Assembly: GCA_001695595.3 (NCBI GenBank)
Contig: MBPM02000014.1
Location: 806,001-870,000 of the forward strand
DNA: 64,000 bases
DNA from: Plasmopara viticola
Lineage: Eukaryota > Oomycota > Peronosporomycetes > Peronosporales > Peronosporaceae
Direction: 5' to 3'
In this document: positions 44,701-55,282 of the stretch, piece after piece
Numbering within the stretch: the stretch's first letter is position 1
How the letters are laid out: each line of letters starts with the position of its first letter
The notes under the pieces: model-generated
What the model was told of the DNA's origin: nothing
Databases searched by the model: none
What the model saw: the letters and a program-made list of their open reading frames with translations, nothing else
Translations under genes and position numbers: made by a program

Positions 44701-45380
44701 GGAAGGCAGAACGGTTTAATTACGATTGTTTAGTGGGCATTCTGCCCGCATAGTTGACTGATCGACCACGTAGTGCCACTAGGTTTGATAAAGCCACACA
44801 GCACCTTGCACAGAGAGCGGGGGTTTAAAATGTGCTGATCGAGCGCCTCCGAAGCTTGTCACTATTGTGGACAACCTAGGTCTTATGCTAAAAACAATTT
44901 TGTCCGAAATTGAACTTGGCATGCTCGCGCTAAATTGAGGGTGTGATGATTTATGGCTTCCCGGTCTAACACTTTCATAACAAACTAAGGCACTGAAAAT
45001 TTCTTTGTCTTTCTTGTGCTACATGTACACTTAATTTGTTACTCTGACGCTTCTGGTAAAAAGCAAGCCTGTATTACTCGAGACATTTAAAGCACATTTG
45101 GCTCTGCCGGGAGAGCCTGCTGAAGACGCAGGTACCCATATAATGACTGGCGCCAGCAATTTATCATCATCCGATCAACGTTATGGTTACGACTAATGAG
45201 AATCCACGATGTCTCATCATTCTGACTTTTTTCTTTTAAACGACTGATCCTAATTGGCTGCTCGGTCTTAGCACTTTTGCAGAAGACTTGTGCAATATCG
45301 GCCAATCTGGAATACTACAACTAAAGCTACATGAACCTGAGCTATCCTATTGGAAAAAAAACTTGTCAAATTCATCTTCA
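41701..45380. other. Gene-poor region, decayed sequence
   Basis: I see no gene. Both strands of 42842-43217 are open for 90-117 codons, and 43421-43693 is open for 90 codons. None has a known motif or a partner exon. AT-rich composition and scattered pseudo-frames suggest old transposon debris, but no family could be named. Confidence 0.5.
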
Positions 45381-46015
45381 GTTACGGAAATTGGCCGGAC
45401 TCAGCTTAAAGAACAAAATCGACTATTGCCTTACAAGCATTGATTTTAATGATTATCTTGTTGGCTGGTTTATGTATACAACCTGACCCGGTGACTAATT
45501 CCGTTGAATTGTTGGCTTCGTCGGATGTAATTATCTACACTGAGGCGCCATTTAAATGTCCACCATGGCTTGAGAACATCCAACAGCGCTATGGGTCCTT
45601 TCTGCAACCTAAGGTGCCTTCTGGACGAGCCTAACCAACACAAACGTATTTTTCGAAGTGGTAGATGTAAATAACGGAATATTCAGCGGCCGCTCTATTG
45701 CATCAGGCAATTCAAGGAGCTGAGTGTCAATTTGCACTTGTTTCAGATGACTTGACCACATTACTGTCTAAGAGCTCGCCACGACTCTTATACAGAACTG
45801 CAAAGAAATTACTTCGGTGCAAACTTGACCAGGATGTGGCTACAGCCGACACCCCTGTTATCGATAATCTTGAGCTCTGACGGCGGCAGTAAAAGCTCTT
45901 TATTCATTCGGTCGACCTACATGAGTCATTTTGACGAACAGTGAGTACTGGTATACTTCGATCCAGCAGATATGGAGGGATCTCGATGTTCAGCTCAAAG
46001 TTTTGATGCTTGCAA
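45381..46015 (+). repeat. Repeat copy A of an inverted pair
   Basis: The sequence matches the reverse complement of 54445-55140 over most of its length, by eye at roughly 75-85% identity, with gaps. The clearest anchors are the segment ending ATTTAAATGTCCACCATGG (45552-45570), AGCGGCCGC (45689-45697) and ACTTCGATCCAGC (45956-45968). No open frame spans it. It lies about 360 bp upstream of the V-ATPase C gene. Confidence 0.8.
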
Positions 46016-46372
46016 GCTTCAGTCAATTCGAAATGCCTCGTCTGTGCAACGTGCTGCGTGACCGCGTTACATGTCTTGTGCTTTTTTAAAATGCCGTAGT
46101 AATAATTTGAGCGGATTAATGCTGAACAGCGTCGGCAGGTATTCTCTTCTCTTCATTCAATGCTGCTGTAGTCTACTCCCACTCGACACACATTTCTTGG
46201 AGATGGCATGCTGCAGCGAGCAGTTTTCTTCCCAGGCTTATGATGGCCATTATCAATTCACCCGAATGTCTAGATATGGAGCACGGTGTAATACGGGTGC
46301 AATGATTACTTAAGTACGATAAAAGTACTAAGTACGACCCTAAAGGATCTTATCGCAAAGAGCTTCCTCAAC
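46016..46372. other. Upstream region of V-ATPase C gene
   Basis: Short random frames only. AAGTAC occurs three times within 46312-46337, just before the gene, as an irregular repeat. No Inr match was found. Confidence 0.4.
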
Positions 46373-48097
46373 ATGAGTGTTTGGCTGGTGTCTGTGCCCA
46401 ACGAGGGCAACAGCTCGTCGGAAACTACGTTTCTGGCACTCAAAGCAGAGACTGCATCCAATCGACATGATTATGCCGGTACTGTATACCAAGTCTTGCA
46501 CTATCGCTTGAGTACCTCTTTTTTTTTTTACTAATTTTGCTCTACAGACTGCGTCCGCGTGGAATTGCCGTCAGATCTGCTTGTGGGGACGCTCGACTCA
46601 CTCATGGTTTACTTTCTTTACTTAATGATTGAAAGCAATGATTTTATAGACCGACAATCTTTAAATTGCTAACTGTTAGGCGCTAAGTGATGATTTAAAC
46701 CGAGTGGACATGGTAATCGAGAGCGTCGTGCGCAAGATTGAGCGACAATTTCACGACTTAAACAAGGGTGATCAGACGCTCACAATTGACGGAGGTGCGT
46801 TGTAGCAACAAGCTTAAAAAGGGCAGTGCTGATTGATTGCGGCTGATATGGAGTAGTACCCGTGGAGCGATATTTAAGCTTTTTCTCATGGGATGAGGCC
46901 AAGCACCCGCACCGTCGACCTCTGCCTGAGATTGTTAGTATTATTCAATCGGTATGGTAGTTTGAGCATATTGTGAGACGATCGTGTGCTCATGTTTGCT
47001 TACATGTTGCAGTCTGTGGGTAAAATTGAAGAGGAATTGAAGCAATTAAGTACGCGCTACTCGGAAAAGAAGCAGCAACTTATTGGTCTACAACGCAAAA
47101 AAGGGTAGGCAAAGTATGTTTTTCTATGCTATTGGAAATTTATAAAAGCTAACGTTTACTGTAATGCGGCGGCTTTTGGCTTAGTGGCAACTTAATGGTG
47201 GCAAACTTGAACGATGTGCTGACGCCCGATGTTGTGTCGACATCGGACTTTGTCAACACGGAGTATCTGCAAACAATGGTAGTGGTTGTACCGAAAAATT
47301 TGGAGGAGCAATGGCTTCTTGAGTACGCACAGATTGGCGATCAAATTGCAGAGTACGGCCCGAAAGGCTCTCGTGGAAACGTACGTGGGTCGCCTGTCGT
47401 GCCAGGATCTTCACGCAAATTGATCGAAGAGGGCGATTCTGCTATTTATACGGTGACGCTGCTTAAAGGGCAATACCAGTCGGGATTTGTGGACAAGGAA
47501 GGCAATTTTGAACCGGGCACGACGGTAGACTACATTGAAGATTTTAAGACTCGCGCCAAAGAAAAGCGGTTTATGGTCCGTGATTTCAATTTTGACCCCA
47601 CCAGCCACGCGTCAAACGAAGAAGCTATTGCAGAGCTCGAAGTGGAGGTTGACCGATTGTGGTCGGCGCTAATCCGTTGGTGCAAGGCGCATTTTGGAGA
47701 AATTTTCGTTGCTTGGATGCATATCAAGGTGCGTGAAGTTTCGAATGATGCCAATTTTGTTGTATTATTTCCTTTTTTGTGATAGATGATTCGCATTTTT
47801 GTGGAGTCGGTGCTTCGCTATGGGCTTCCGGTAAATTTCGTTGTTGCCATCTATAAAGTGCGTTGCGCATTTTTTTCCGTCGCGCCGATTTGCAGTACTA
47901 ATAATTTGGTGTTTACGTATCCTACACTTTAGGTCCATCCGGGTAAAGATAAGAAGCTGCGTGCTGTTTTGGCGAAAAAGTATGCGCATCTGCAGCCAGC
48001 ACAATTCTCAGGTCTCGAAGAGGGTTCTTCAGGATCATCGCAGGTTGAGTACTACCCATACGTCACAAACTCGTTCCAACCGCTAAGTATCACTTAA
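46373..48097 (+). CDS. ATP6V1C: V-type proton ATPase subunit C, 8 exons
   Basis: Exons 46373-46478, 46548-46606, 46680-46794, 46857-46951, 47013-47104, 47185-47728, 47786-47857 and 47933-48097 give 415 aa in one frame. Animal and yeast subunit C are about 380-392 aa. Recognisable parts are the start MSVWLVSVPNEG, VELPSDLLVGTLDSLM, VERYLSFFSWDEAKHP, YLQTMVVVVPKN, RDFNFD and AFVHIK-like AWMHIK, then RIFVESVLRYGLPVNF and HPGKDKKLR. Subunit C bridges the V1 ATPase head and the peripheral stalks and is lost on reversible disassembly, so it controls acidification of vacuoles. The gene converges with Lon, 145 bp away. Confidence 0.93.
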
Positions 48098-48242
48098 ATG
48101 GGAGTGCAAAGCTTGTGAGTGGTTACTGCATGTAAGAAATCGTACTGTCCTACGTTTAAGGAAAGACCGTAGAAGCCTTATGAGACAGGATTCGTACTAT
48201 TAAAAACGCAAAAGAAAATGTTCGTAACTACAAATGGCTTGA

Positions 48243-50969
48243 CTACAACATGCTAAGAAGCACACTGTCAGAGGCGTAACTCTTGTTCCCAGTGAGTTCA
48301 TTAGAGCGTCTCAATCCGAAATCCTCACGTACATGAATGTTGAAGACGATCTGAATTAGCTCATGCAGGTCACTTACAAAAAGCAACTGTACAGGATCAT
48401 TGTCGACCCTTTTGGTAAAAATCCTGGCAAATTCGCTGTGTAACTCCTCAGCTTCACTTTTATTTCCAAGCGGTAAGATCACGCGCTTGATACCGGCTCG
48501 GACAGCGGCGAGTACTTTTTCACGAATGCCACCAACGGGCAGAATTATTCCACGCAAAGTGATTTCACCAGTCATTGCAATGTCAATAGGAACCGATAGG
48601 CCTGAAAGTGCCGACAAAAGCGCACACACAATAGCCCCGCCAGCGGATGGCCCGTCCTTGGGAATGGCTCCTTCAGGAAAGTGAACATGTACGCTCGCAA
48701 TGCCGTCCAATGACAATGCGTCAAATCCTGACGATTCACCAACATTTGCTCGCGTGTTCTCGTGATTAGGAAGCTCAATTAAATGCGCATTTACGAGTAA
48801 CCAGGACAGGGCAATTTGAGCTGATTCTTTCATTATGTCTCCCAGCGTACCGGTAAGTTGCAGAGTAGGAGTTGAAGCTGCTACTTTAGAAGACATTAAC
48901 ATTGTGCCAGCCTTTTCAGAATAAGGATCGCGCCGGCACGAAGCCTCAACGAACAGGATCGAGCCACCAGCTGTACTCCACGACATACCAGTTGCCACCC
49001 CAGGCACAGCTGAACGCAATGCCACTTCGCTAAATACGAGCTCATGCCCAAGAATGGAGCGAATCATTTTTTTGTCGATTAGAACTGAGTCAAACGAGGC
49101 AAGACGGTCAACATTCACGCCACTAGTCTGCCCTTGCTTTGCCTCCGCCTGATCCAGCTCACGTACAAAATCCACAGCCACGTAACGACAAAGCGCGCCA
49201 AGCTGACGTTCCAAGTCACGCACTCCAGCTTCACGAGTGTAGCGCATGATAAGGTAGCGCAGCCCTTCATCGGAAATACGCACCATGTTTTCACGTAGAC
49301 CATTCGCTTCAATTTGTTGTGGTAGAAGAAAGCGGTGAGCTATTTCCACCTTTTGCTCTACACTGTACCCACTTAATTCAATAATCTCCATGCGATCAAG
49401 TAACGGACTCGGAATTGTGTCCAAGCTATTGGCAGTCGCCAAAAACATAGTGTGGCTCAGATCGAATGGAACATTAAGATAATGGTCGACAAATGTGTTG
49501 TTCTGATGTGGATCCAGCACTTCCAACAACGCACTTGCTGGGTCACCACGAAGGTCCTTACCAAGCTTATCAATCTCATCCAATAGGACCACGGGGTTGT
49601 TAGTCTCAGCATGGCGAAGTGCGTTCAAGATGCAGCCAGGCATCGCACCAACATAGGTTTTGCGATGGCCTCGGATTTCGGATTCGTCGTGCACTCCACC
49701 TAGTGCTACCCGCTCAAACTTGCGGTTCGTGGCCGTAGCAATCGAGCGTCCCAGTGACGTTTTACCAACTCCCGGTGGTCCTACAAGACACAGAATCGGA
49801 CCACGCATGTCACGTTTGAGGCTACGAACTGCAATGTACTCTGTGATGCGCTTCTTGACCTTGTCCAACCCATAGTGGTCTGCATCAAGCTGCTTACGAA
49901 CTTGTTCCATCAGCATGGAATCCGATGATGACGTGTTCCATGGCAGCTCGGAGAAAAACTCGAGGTAGTTGTGGAGGATGCCATACTCTGGCTGCATCGC
50001 ATTCATGCCTTTCAGACGACGTAATTCCCGCTGAGCAACCTTCAACGCTTTCGAATCCAGAGTCAGTGCATTGAGTCGGTCTTCAAGTAATTTAATCTCG
50101 CTTGCATTGTCTTTGTCAGCCTCGTCGTCTTCAGCTTCACCCAATTCTTTCTTTATAGCTTCAAGTTGCTGTCTCAGCAAAAATTCTCTACGAGTACCCT
50201 CTAACTTCTCTTGCACTTCACTCTGAATCTTTCGTCGCAGTCGAGCTTTTTCCACCTCTTGTTCCAGCAACGCGACAGCTCGCTCACAGCGAAGAACAAA
50301 AGGAATGGCCTCCAGCACTTGTTGCTTTTCGTCCACTCGCACATTGAGGTAAGACACGACGACATCCGCCAACTCGCCTATTGACGACTTGCTTATGGCA
50401 TCTACGAGTCCATTGCTTCGGTGCAACACTGATGCGCTTTGAGCTGTCTTGAGATACTCCTGTGCCAAGTATTTCAGTCTCAGCGCCAACGGCTCCAGTA
50501 AAAGTGTCGTCTCCTTCGCTTCAACTTCTTTGCTCGATGCTGGCGTAACTTTCAAGACTTCGCCCACAAGATATGGCCTAGTCTGATTTATGCTCTGCAG
50601 CTGCACTCGATGCAGTCCTTGTATCAGTACTGAAAGTCCTGTGTCGCCGCCTTCCATGCGCGTGAGTTGCACGACACGTGCCACGGTGCCTACACTGTAG
50701 ACTGTGTCCTTAACATTTGTCGACGAGGTAATGGCCTGATTGTTGTCAACTTCGCCCTCGCCACTATTGCGACGCGCAAAAAGTGCCAGTGTGAGCGATG
50801 TGGCATTCGCCGAGTCGCCTGCCTTAGGAGTGCGCACCTTCCACACCAGATCCTTTAGTAGCTGCAATGCAGACGCTGAGGTAATACTTAGACGCAAATA
50901 AGTTCGCGGAAAGAGAACCTTCCCATCAAGAGGGAGTACAGGAAGCTGCACAGCTGACGCTTTGGGCAT
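48243..50969 (-). CDS. Lon protease, peroxisomal (LONP2-like) type
   Basis: A single exon encodes 908 aa. The N-terminal LON domain starts at once (QLPVLPLDGKVLFPRTYLRL), with no mitochondrial presequence. Walker A GPPGVGKT is at about 396, Walker B VVLLDEID at about 460, and the serine protease site PKDGPSAGG with its Lys in GIREKV at about 775 and 816. Lon unfolds with ATP and degrades damaged proteins. The lack of a presequence and the C-terminal SML, a peroxisome-signal-like tripeptide, suggest LONP2 rather than mitochondrial Lon; a non-canonical signal leaves this moderate. The protein carries all catalytic residues. Confidence 0.93.
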   Translation of the reverse strand: MPKASAVQLPVLPLDGKVLFPRTYLRLSITSASALQLLKDLVWKVRTPKAGDSANATSLTLALFARRNSGEGEVDNNQAITSSTNVKDTVYSVGTVARVVQLTRMEGGDTGLSVLIQGLHRVQLQSINQTRPYLVGEVLKVTPASSKEVEAKETTLLLEPLALRLKYLAQEYLKTAQSASVLHRSNGLVDAISKSSIGELADVVVSYLNVRVDEKQQVLEAIPFVLRCERAVALLEQEVEKARLRRKIQSEVQEKLEGTRREFLLRQQLEAIKKELGEAEDDEADKDNASEIKLLEDRLNALTLDSKALKVAQRELRRLKGMNAMQPEYGILHNYLEFFSELPWNTSSSDSMLMEQVRKQLDADHYGLDKVKKRITEYIAVRSLKRDMRGPILCLVGPPGVGKTSLGRSIATATNRKFERVALGGVHDESEIRGHRKTYVGAMPGCILNALRHAETNNPVVLLDEIDKLGKDLRGDPASALLEVLDPHQNNTFVDHYLNVPFDLSHTMFLATANSLDTIPSPLLDRMEIIELSGYSVEQKVEIAHRFLLPQQIEANGLRENMVRISDEGLRYLIMRYTREAGVRDLERQLGALCRYVAVDFVRELDQAEAKQGQTSGVNVDRLASFDSVLIDKKMIRSILGHELVFSEVALRSAVPGVATGMSWSTAGGSILFVEASCRRDPYSEKAGTMLMSSKVAASTPTLQLTGTLGDIMKESAQIALSWLLVNAHLIELPNHENTRANVGESSGFDALSLDGIASVHVHFPEGAIPKDGPSAGGAIVCALLSALSGLSVPIDIAMTGEITLRGIILPVGGIREKVLAAVRAGIKRVILPLGNKSEAEELHSEFARIFTKRVDNDPVQLLFVSDLHELIQIVFNIHVREDFGLRRSNELTGNKSYASDSVLLSML

Positions 50970-53900
50970 CGCGGTCGATCGATTAGGTGGGTACTTGCTA
51001 GACTATTGGAAGGTTTCTGATTTAGTGTACTATATTGTAGATTTTTGTTGTGGTTGTCATCGGCCTCACAAAGTTTAATTAGACAACAGCGTGGATATGA
51101 CTGGGACGAGTATACATGTTGACATGATGGTGTCTGTTCTATATTGCGGCGCGGAATAGGGAAGGTTGCCTTGCACCAGCTTTTTCACTGGTCGTTGAGT
51201 GGCCTCTTTTTCTTTAGCGCGTTTGAGTTTGGACGAGTTCAGCAAAAGATTACCTTTTGTTTCGATAGACGCAGGATTGAGGTTCTTGTCACGAATTTAC
51301 AACCCCTTGTGGCAATAATTACTGACACGTAGGATCGCAGCACACATATAGAAATGGTTGTCATCATCTTGCGTCATGCTACTTTGTTTGGGGCCTTGAC
51401 TCTCATGTAAAAACATCAACTCAAAAAGAATGCATTATTATGTCATAATGAATCCTGTAGCAGTTCCTGCCGTAATTGGATAGCGGAATTAGCAATTTAG
51501 CCAGGGCCCCTAACATAAATAAATATATATTGCCCTTTAAGCGGTACTTTAAGACCGAGGATACTAAACGATGTCATTTCCTTTATGTAAGGGTAAGAAA
51601 CGTGTCTTTATCCTCATTAGTTTAACTAGATGACCCAAAAGATAAGTTTATTAATAATGCGTGATTGAGATGTGCATAAAATTAGGTTTGAAATGATGAA
51701 TTTGTCATGATCTTGAGTTGATGTGCGAGGTGAAATGCTGCATCAGACACAGAGTCAGTCTTCCTCAAACCATCATTATGCCCATCGGTGCGTGAGCGCA
51801 AGTTTTAAGATTGCCTTGATAATATTAAAGTGAAGCACTGGCGATTGTGCGTGGTATAGCGCAGCTCCACTATTTTACAGCTTACTTCAGCCAAATGAAA
51901 TTATTTCCTGGCAATACTCGGGCTTAGAAGACGAATCTTCAAAGATCTTGATTCTGTTACAACAGAAAAAGTCTGTACTGACTTCAAAGCGCAAAAGTGG
52001 GAGTTAGCAATTATTACAAGGCGACAGGAATGTATCGCGCAAGCGACCATCCCCAAATATAAGTAACTTCGCGGGCGCCCGGAGGAGTTACCGAATTTGT
52101 TTTGCATTCAAAAAAGAAAAGAAGCTGAACGCAATAAAACTTATAATGTGCAAAAATTATAATTGTGCCAATGTCAACTACATCGAAAGGCGATCTTCGC
52201 AAAAACGTCCGCGTGATTTTATCATTGGCTTACTTTTGCTTATTGATCGGCAAATTCGATTGCAAAGTGCCCGATAATCACCATGAGCGCGTGAAATTAA
52301 GCCGGAAATTTTCAGGCGTCATTATTAAGTTGAATGGATATTCAATAAGGTTAAGTCCACTCATGCCTAAAAAAATTAAGTTCGAGTTCGTAACTTTTGA
52401 ATGCGCAAGAACATTGCAGATGAAGGCGTATCACAATGAGACATTGTCTAAAATCACCCAATTTTTGAAAACAAGACGATAAAGACAATAATTTGGAACA
52501 GGTAAGTCGACAAGAGATAACGCTTGTTTGCATGGGTAGTGGTAGAAAATATGCGTAACGATATTTTGCAACACAATCATGAACACATCGTATGTCTTAA
52601 GTATGCGAGCCAATTTATCAGCAAAACCCTAAGTCATTATTGGCGGTAACGGGCGGTCTTGCTGCTTCTGCCCTTGCAGCAAGTTTAACAAATTTAAAGG
52701 TGCACGAAATACTATCAAAACTGCTGTGGGATAAGCTGCGAGAGTTACGGCGACAATTATGTTGGAATTTAAATAAAAGACCTGAAAAGACGGTACGAAT
52801 ATCGCCTCGCAGCCGTCATTATGTAGACAAGTTATCAATGAGTAAAGTGACACATTTTAATCGCAGTGACTGTAACGAAAGTCAAGAAAGTCTATGTGCG
52901 TTAAGAAGGCAGCGAGTCAAGTCTCCGATAGCATCGACAATTTCGCATTTGTCGAATTTTTGTATACGAAACGACACTTTGCCGTATCAAGCCGGTACTC
53001 TTAATTTCGGTGCTAAGCTTTTAGCTACTCGACCAAGTGGGCGACCAATCAAACAGAAGACACCGATTTAGCGGCTCGAAGACTTATGATGCTAGTCATC
53101 TATCCAAAACACTGACGCAGGCAAAAAATTCCTAAGATGCCATGGTGAGACATATACTGACAGACGAAGTATGGCCAAGCATGTCCGTCAAGAAGCAAAG
53201 GGAAAAATGTTATTCTATGTCGGCCAACTTAGAATTGTAATGACAAAGTTAGTGCTTCCCAAGTGCAAACGGAAATTAAGCTCTCCATGTAAAACATGCC
53301 GCGTTTGTCAATAGATTATAACACCTATGAAGCTGTTAACTTAGTAGATGCATAAAAGAATTTTAAGCCATTGACTTGACCTTAGAGAGCAAAATCAAAT
53401 GCAGCTTGGTGGAGTGAACCATTTGGGAAGAAGACCAACTTACGCTCTGCAGTGCCGAATAAGCTGGCTAATAAGATTTTGTTTGAGGTGATCAACCGAT
53501 TAAAAAATCAGTGTGAAGGTCTAGGCCCTCAGCAGGAATGATTGAAGTGCACCTTGCTGAAAATTGGCTTCAATTGGTCAAGTCATTCGCGGTTGACGAC
53601 TAGTAAAACTTTTTTTAAGGGGACTCAAAACGAATTGCTGAGAAACCATTCCAGCGCTTAAGAAATGCAGCATTATAGACTTTACCATCGTTTTCAATAC
53701 CAGAATGCGAACTTTTAAGGCAGAAACGCTTCGACGCCAATTTACACCAAGCCTATGAGATTGGAGAGCCAATTTGTCACTCTTTTAGGGCACTGATGCA
53801 CTGTATGGTCACAGATGCATCCTTTCCGTATGACGCTATCCCAGACGAAGGGCATGCTGGCCTAACAGTATAGTTGGTCGGCACTGGAATCCCACGAGAA

Positions 53901-54444
53901 TATTAAAGGCGTGGTGTGCTCTTCGTTGATAAAATATGGTGTCGAGCGCTGCGTAATGTATGAAATAAATTGAAAGTGATGACGTTCAATGATAAAGTGA
54001 AAAAATGTAGTTGTTTGATCCATGTAAAGCCACATGCAAATTTTAGCCCAAAAGCTTTAGATTGGAGCAAGAGTTAACGGAACCTGATGTGGAGTATTCA
54101 CGAGCCTAGTAATATCATTAGAGAAGTTGACATTGTGACGATCGTTGTCTCGAATCTGATTAAATTATCAATTTACGACCTCTTCAAATACGCGTCTTTT
54201 CGGCGAGTTCACCTGAACTGACATCATACAAACGGTGGTCTCAGTAAGAGCTCATACCAATGTTCCATCAAATAATATCGAAACTCGGTGACAAAACCCT
54301 CCACCAAAATTCCTTTGCTGGGGAACGAGGTCTTGAGCTGTCCAGTTGGTATTAGCAAAATCCTTTGCAAGATTTGAGGTGAATACCATCAGAAGATGAC
54401 AGAACTCGAAAAAGTTGAGGTTCCAGCTGGTTTACTGAAAAATG
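50970..54444. other. Gene-poor region after Lon
   Basis: The first 200 bp are the promoter side of Lon. The longest frame is 52640-53071 (143 codons, basic, ending RPSGRPIKQKTPI), without a known domain or signal peptide. A second plus-strand frame at 52165-52482 (105 codons) is likewise unassigned. Around 53380-54000 several plus-strand frames look like broken coding sequence, but no family is clear. Confidence 0.45.
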
Positions 54445-55140
54445 AACTAATCTTGTGAGCGCTTAAGTCCTGAGTTGAAATTTGAGATACCTCAAATTTG
54501 GCTGGATCGAAGTATCTCAAACCTCACTGTAAGTCGAAATGATACCTGTAGGTGTGTCAACTGAATGATAAGATAGCTTTAACTCTGCTGTCGCTGGAGC
54601 TCAAGATAATATTTAACAGAGTTTCAGCTGTAGCCACTTCCGATCAACTTTGTATCAGAGTTGCTTTTTGAAGTTCTGTATACGAGTCGCATACAGCTTA
54701 GCATGCTTTCAGACAGTACCGCGGTCAAGTCATCTGAAGCAAATGCAAAATGATGTTCAGCATTTTAAATGGCAAGAAGTGGCTGACGCAATAAAGCGGC
54801 CGCTGTATGTTCCGTTATTTGTGTTTATCACTTGGGAAATTACGTTTATGGCGGTTGGGTTTGTCCAGAATACATCTTGGATAGTAGAAAGGGTCCATGG
54901 TGCTGTAAATAATGCTTTGAGCTGGTACTGGATGTTCTCAATTTGCAGAAGCCATGGTGGACATTTAAATGGTGCCTCAGTGAAGATAATTACATCAGAC
55001 GAAGCCATTATTCAACGAAATGTAGTCATTGGATCAGGTTATATGCATAAATTAGTCAACAAAATGATCGTTAAAGTCAATGCTGGTGAGGCTATAGTCG
55101 ATTTTGTTTTCCAAGGTAAGTTTGGCCAATTTCCACGTTA
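54445..55140 (-). repeat. Repeat copy B of an inverted pair
   Basis: Reverse-complement partner of 45381-46015 (anchors as described for copy A). It is slightly longer because copy A lacks several short blocks, for example around 54745-54790. The two copies point toward each other across 8.4 kb that contains the V-ATPase C and Lon genes. Confidence 0.8.
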
Positions 55141-55282
55141 TAAAAAATTTAGAGCATCAAAAATCTCGTGGAGCCAATGTATTTCACCAGCCGAAAAGCT
55201 CTGTCTTTCCATTCCCATGGTAATCAAGAAAGGGACTGACACAAATGAGTACACGACCCACAGTGATATTGAACTCACTTGA
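54743..55282 (+). CDS. Unassigned 179-aa open frame overlapping repeat copy B
   Basis: Starts MQNDVQHFKWQEVADAIKR and stays open to 55282. It contains one possible hydrophobic stretch (LYVPLFVFITWEITFMAVGF). The homologous copy A does not keep this frame open, so either the frame is chance or copy A is a dead copy. No family recognised; no intron needed. Confidence 0.25.
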   Translation: MQNDVQHFKWQEVADAIKRPLYVPLFVFITWEITFMAVGFVQNTSWIVERVHGAVNNALSWYWMFSICRSHGGHLNGASVKIITSDEAIIQRNVVIGSGYMHKLVNKMIVKVNAGEAIVDFVFQGKFGQFPRYKKFRASKISWSQCISPAEKLCLSIPMVIKKGTDTNEYTTHSDIELT

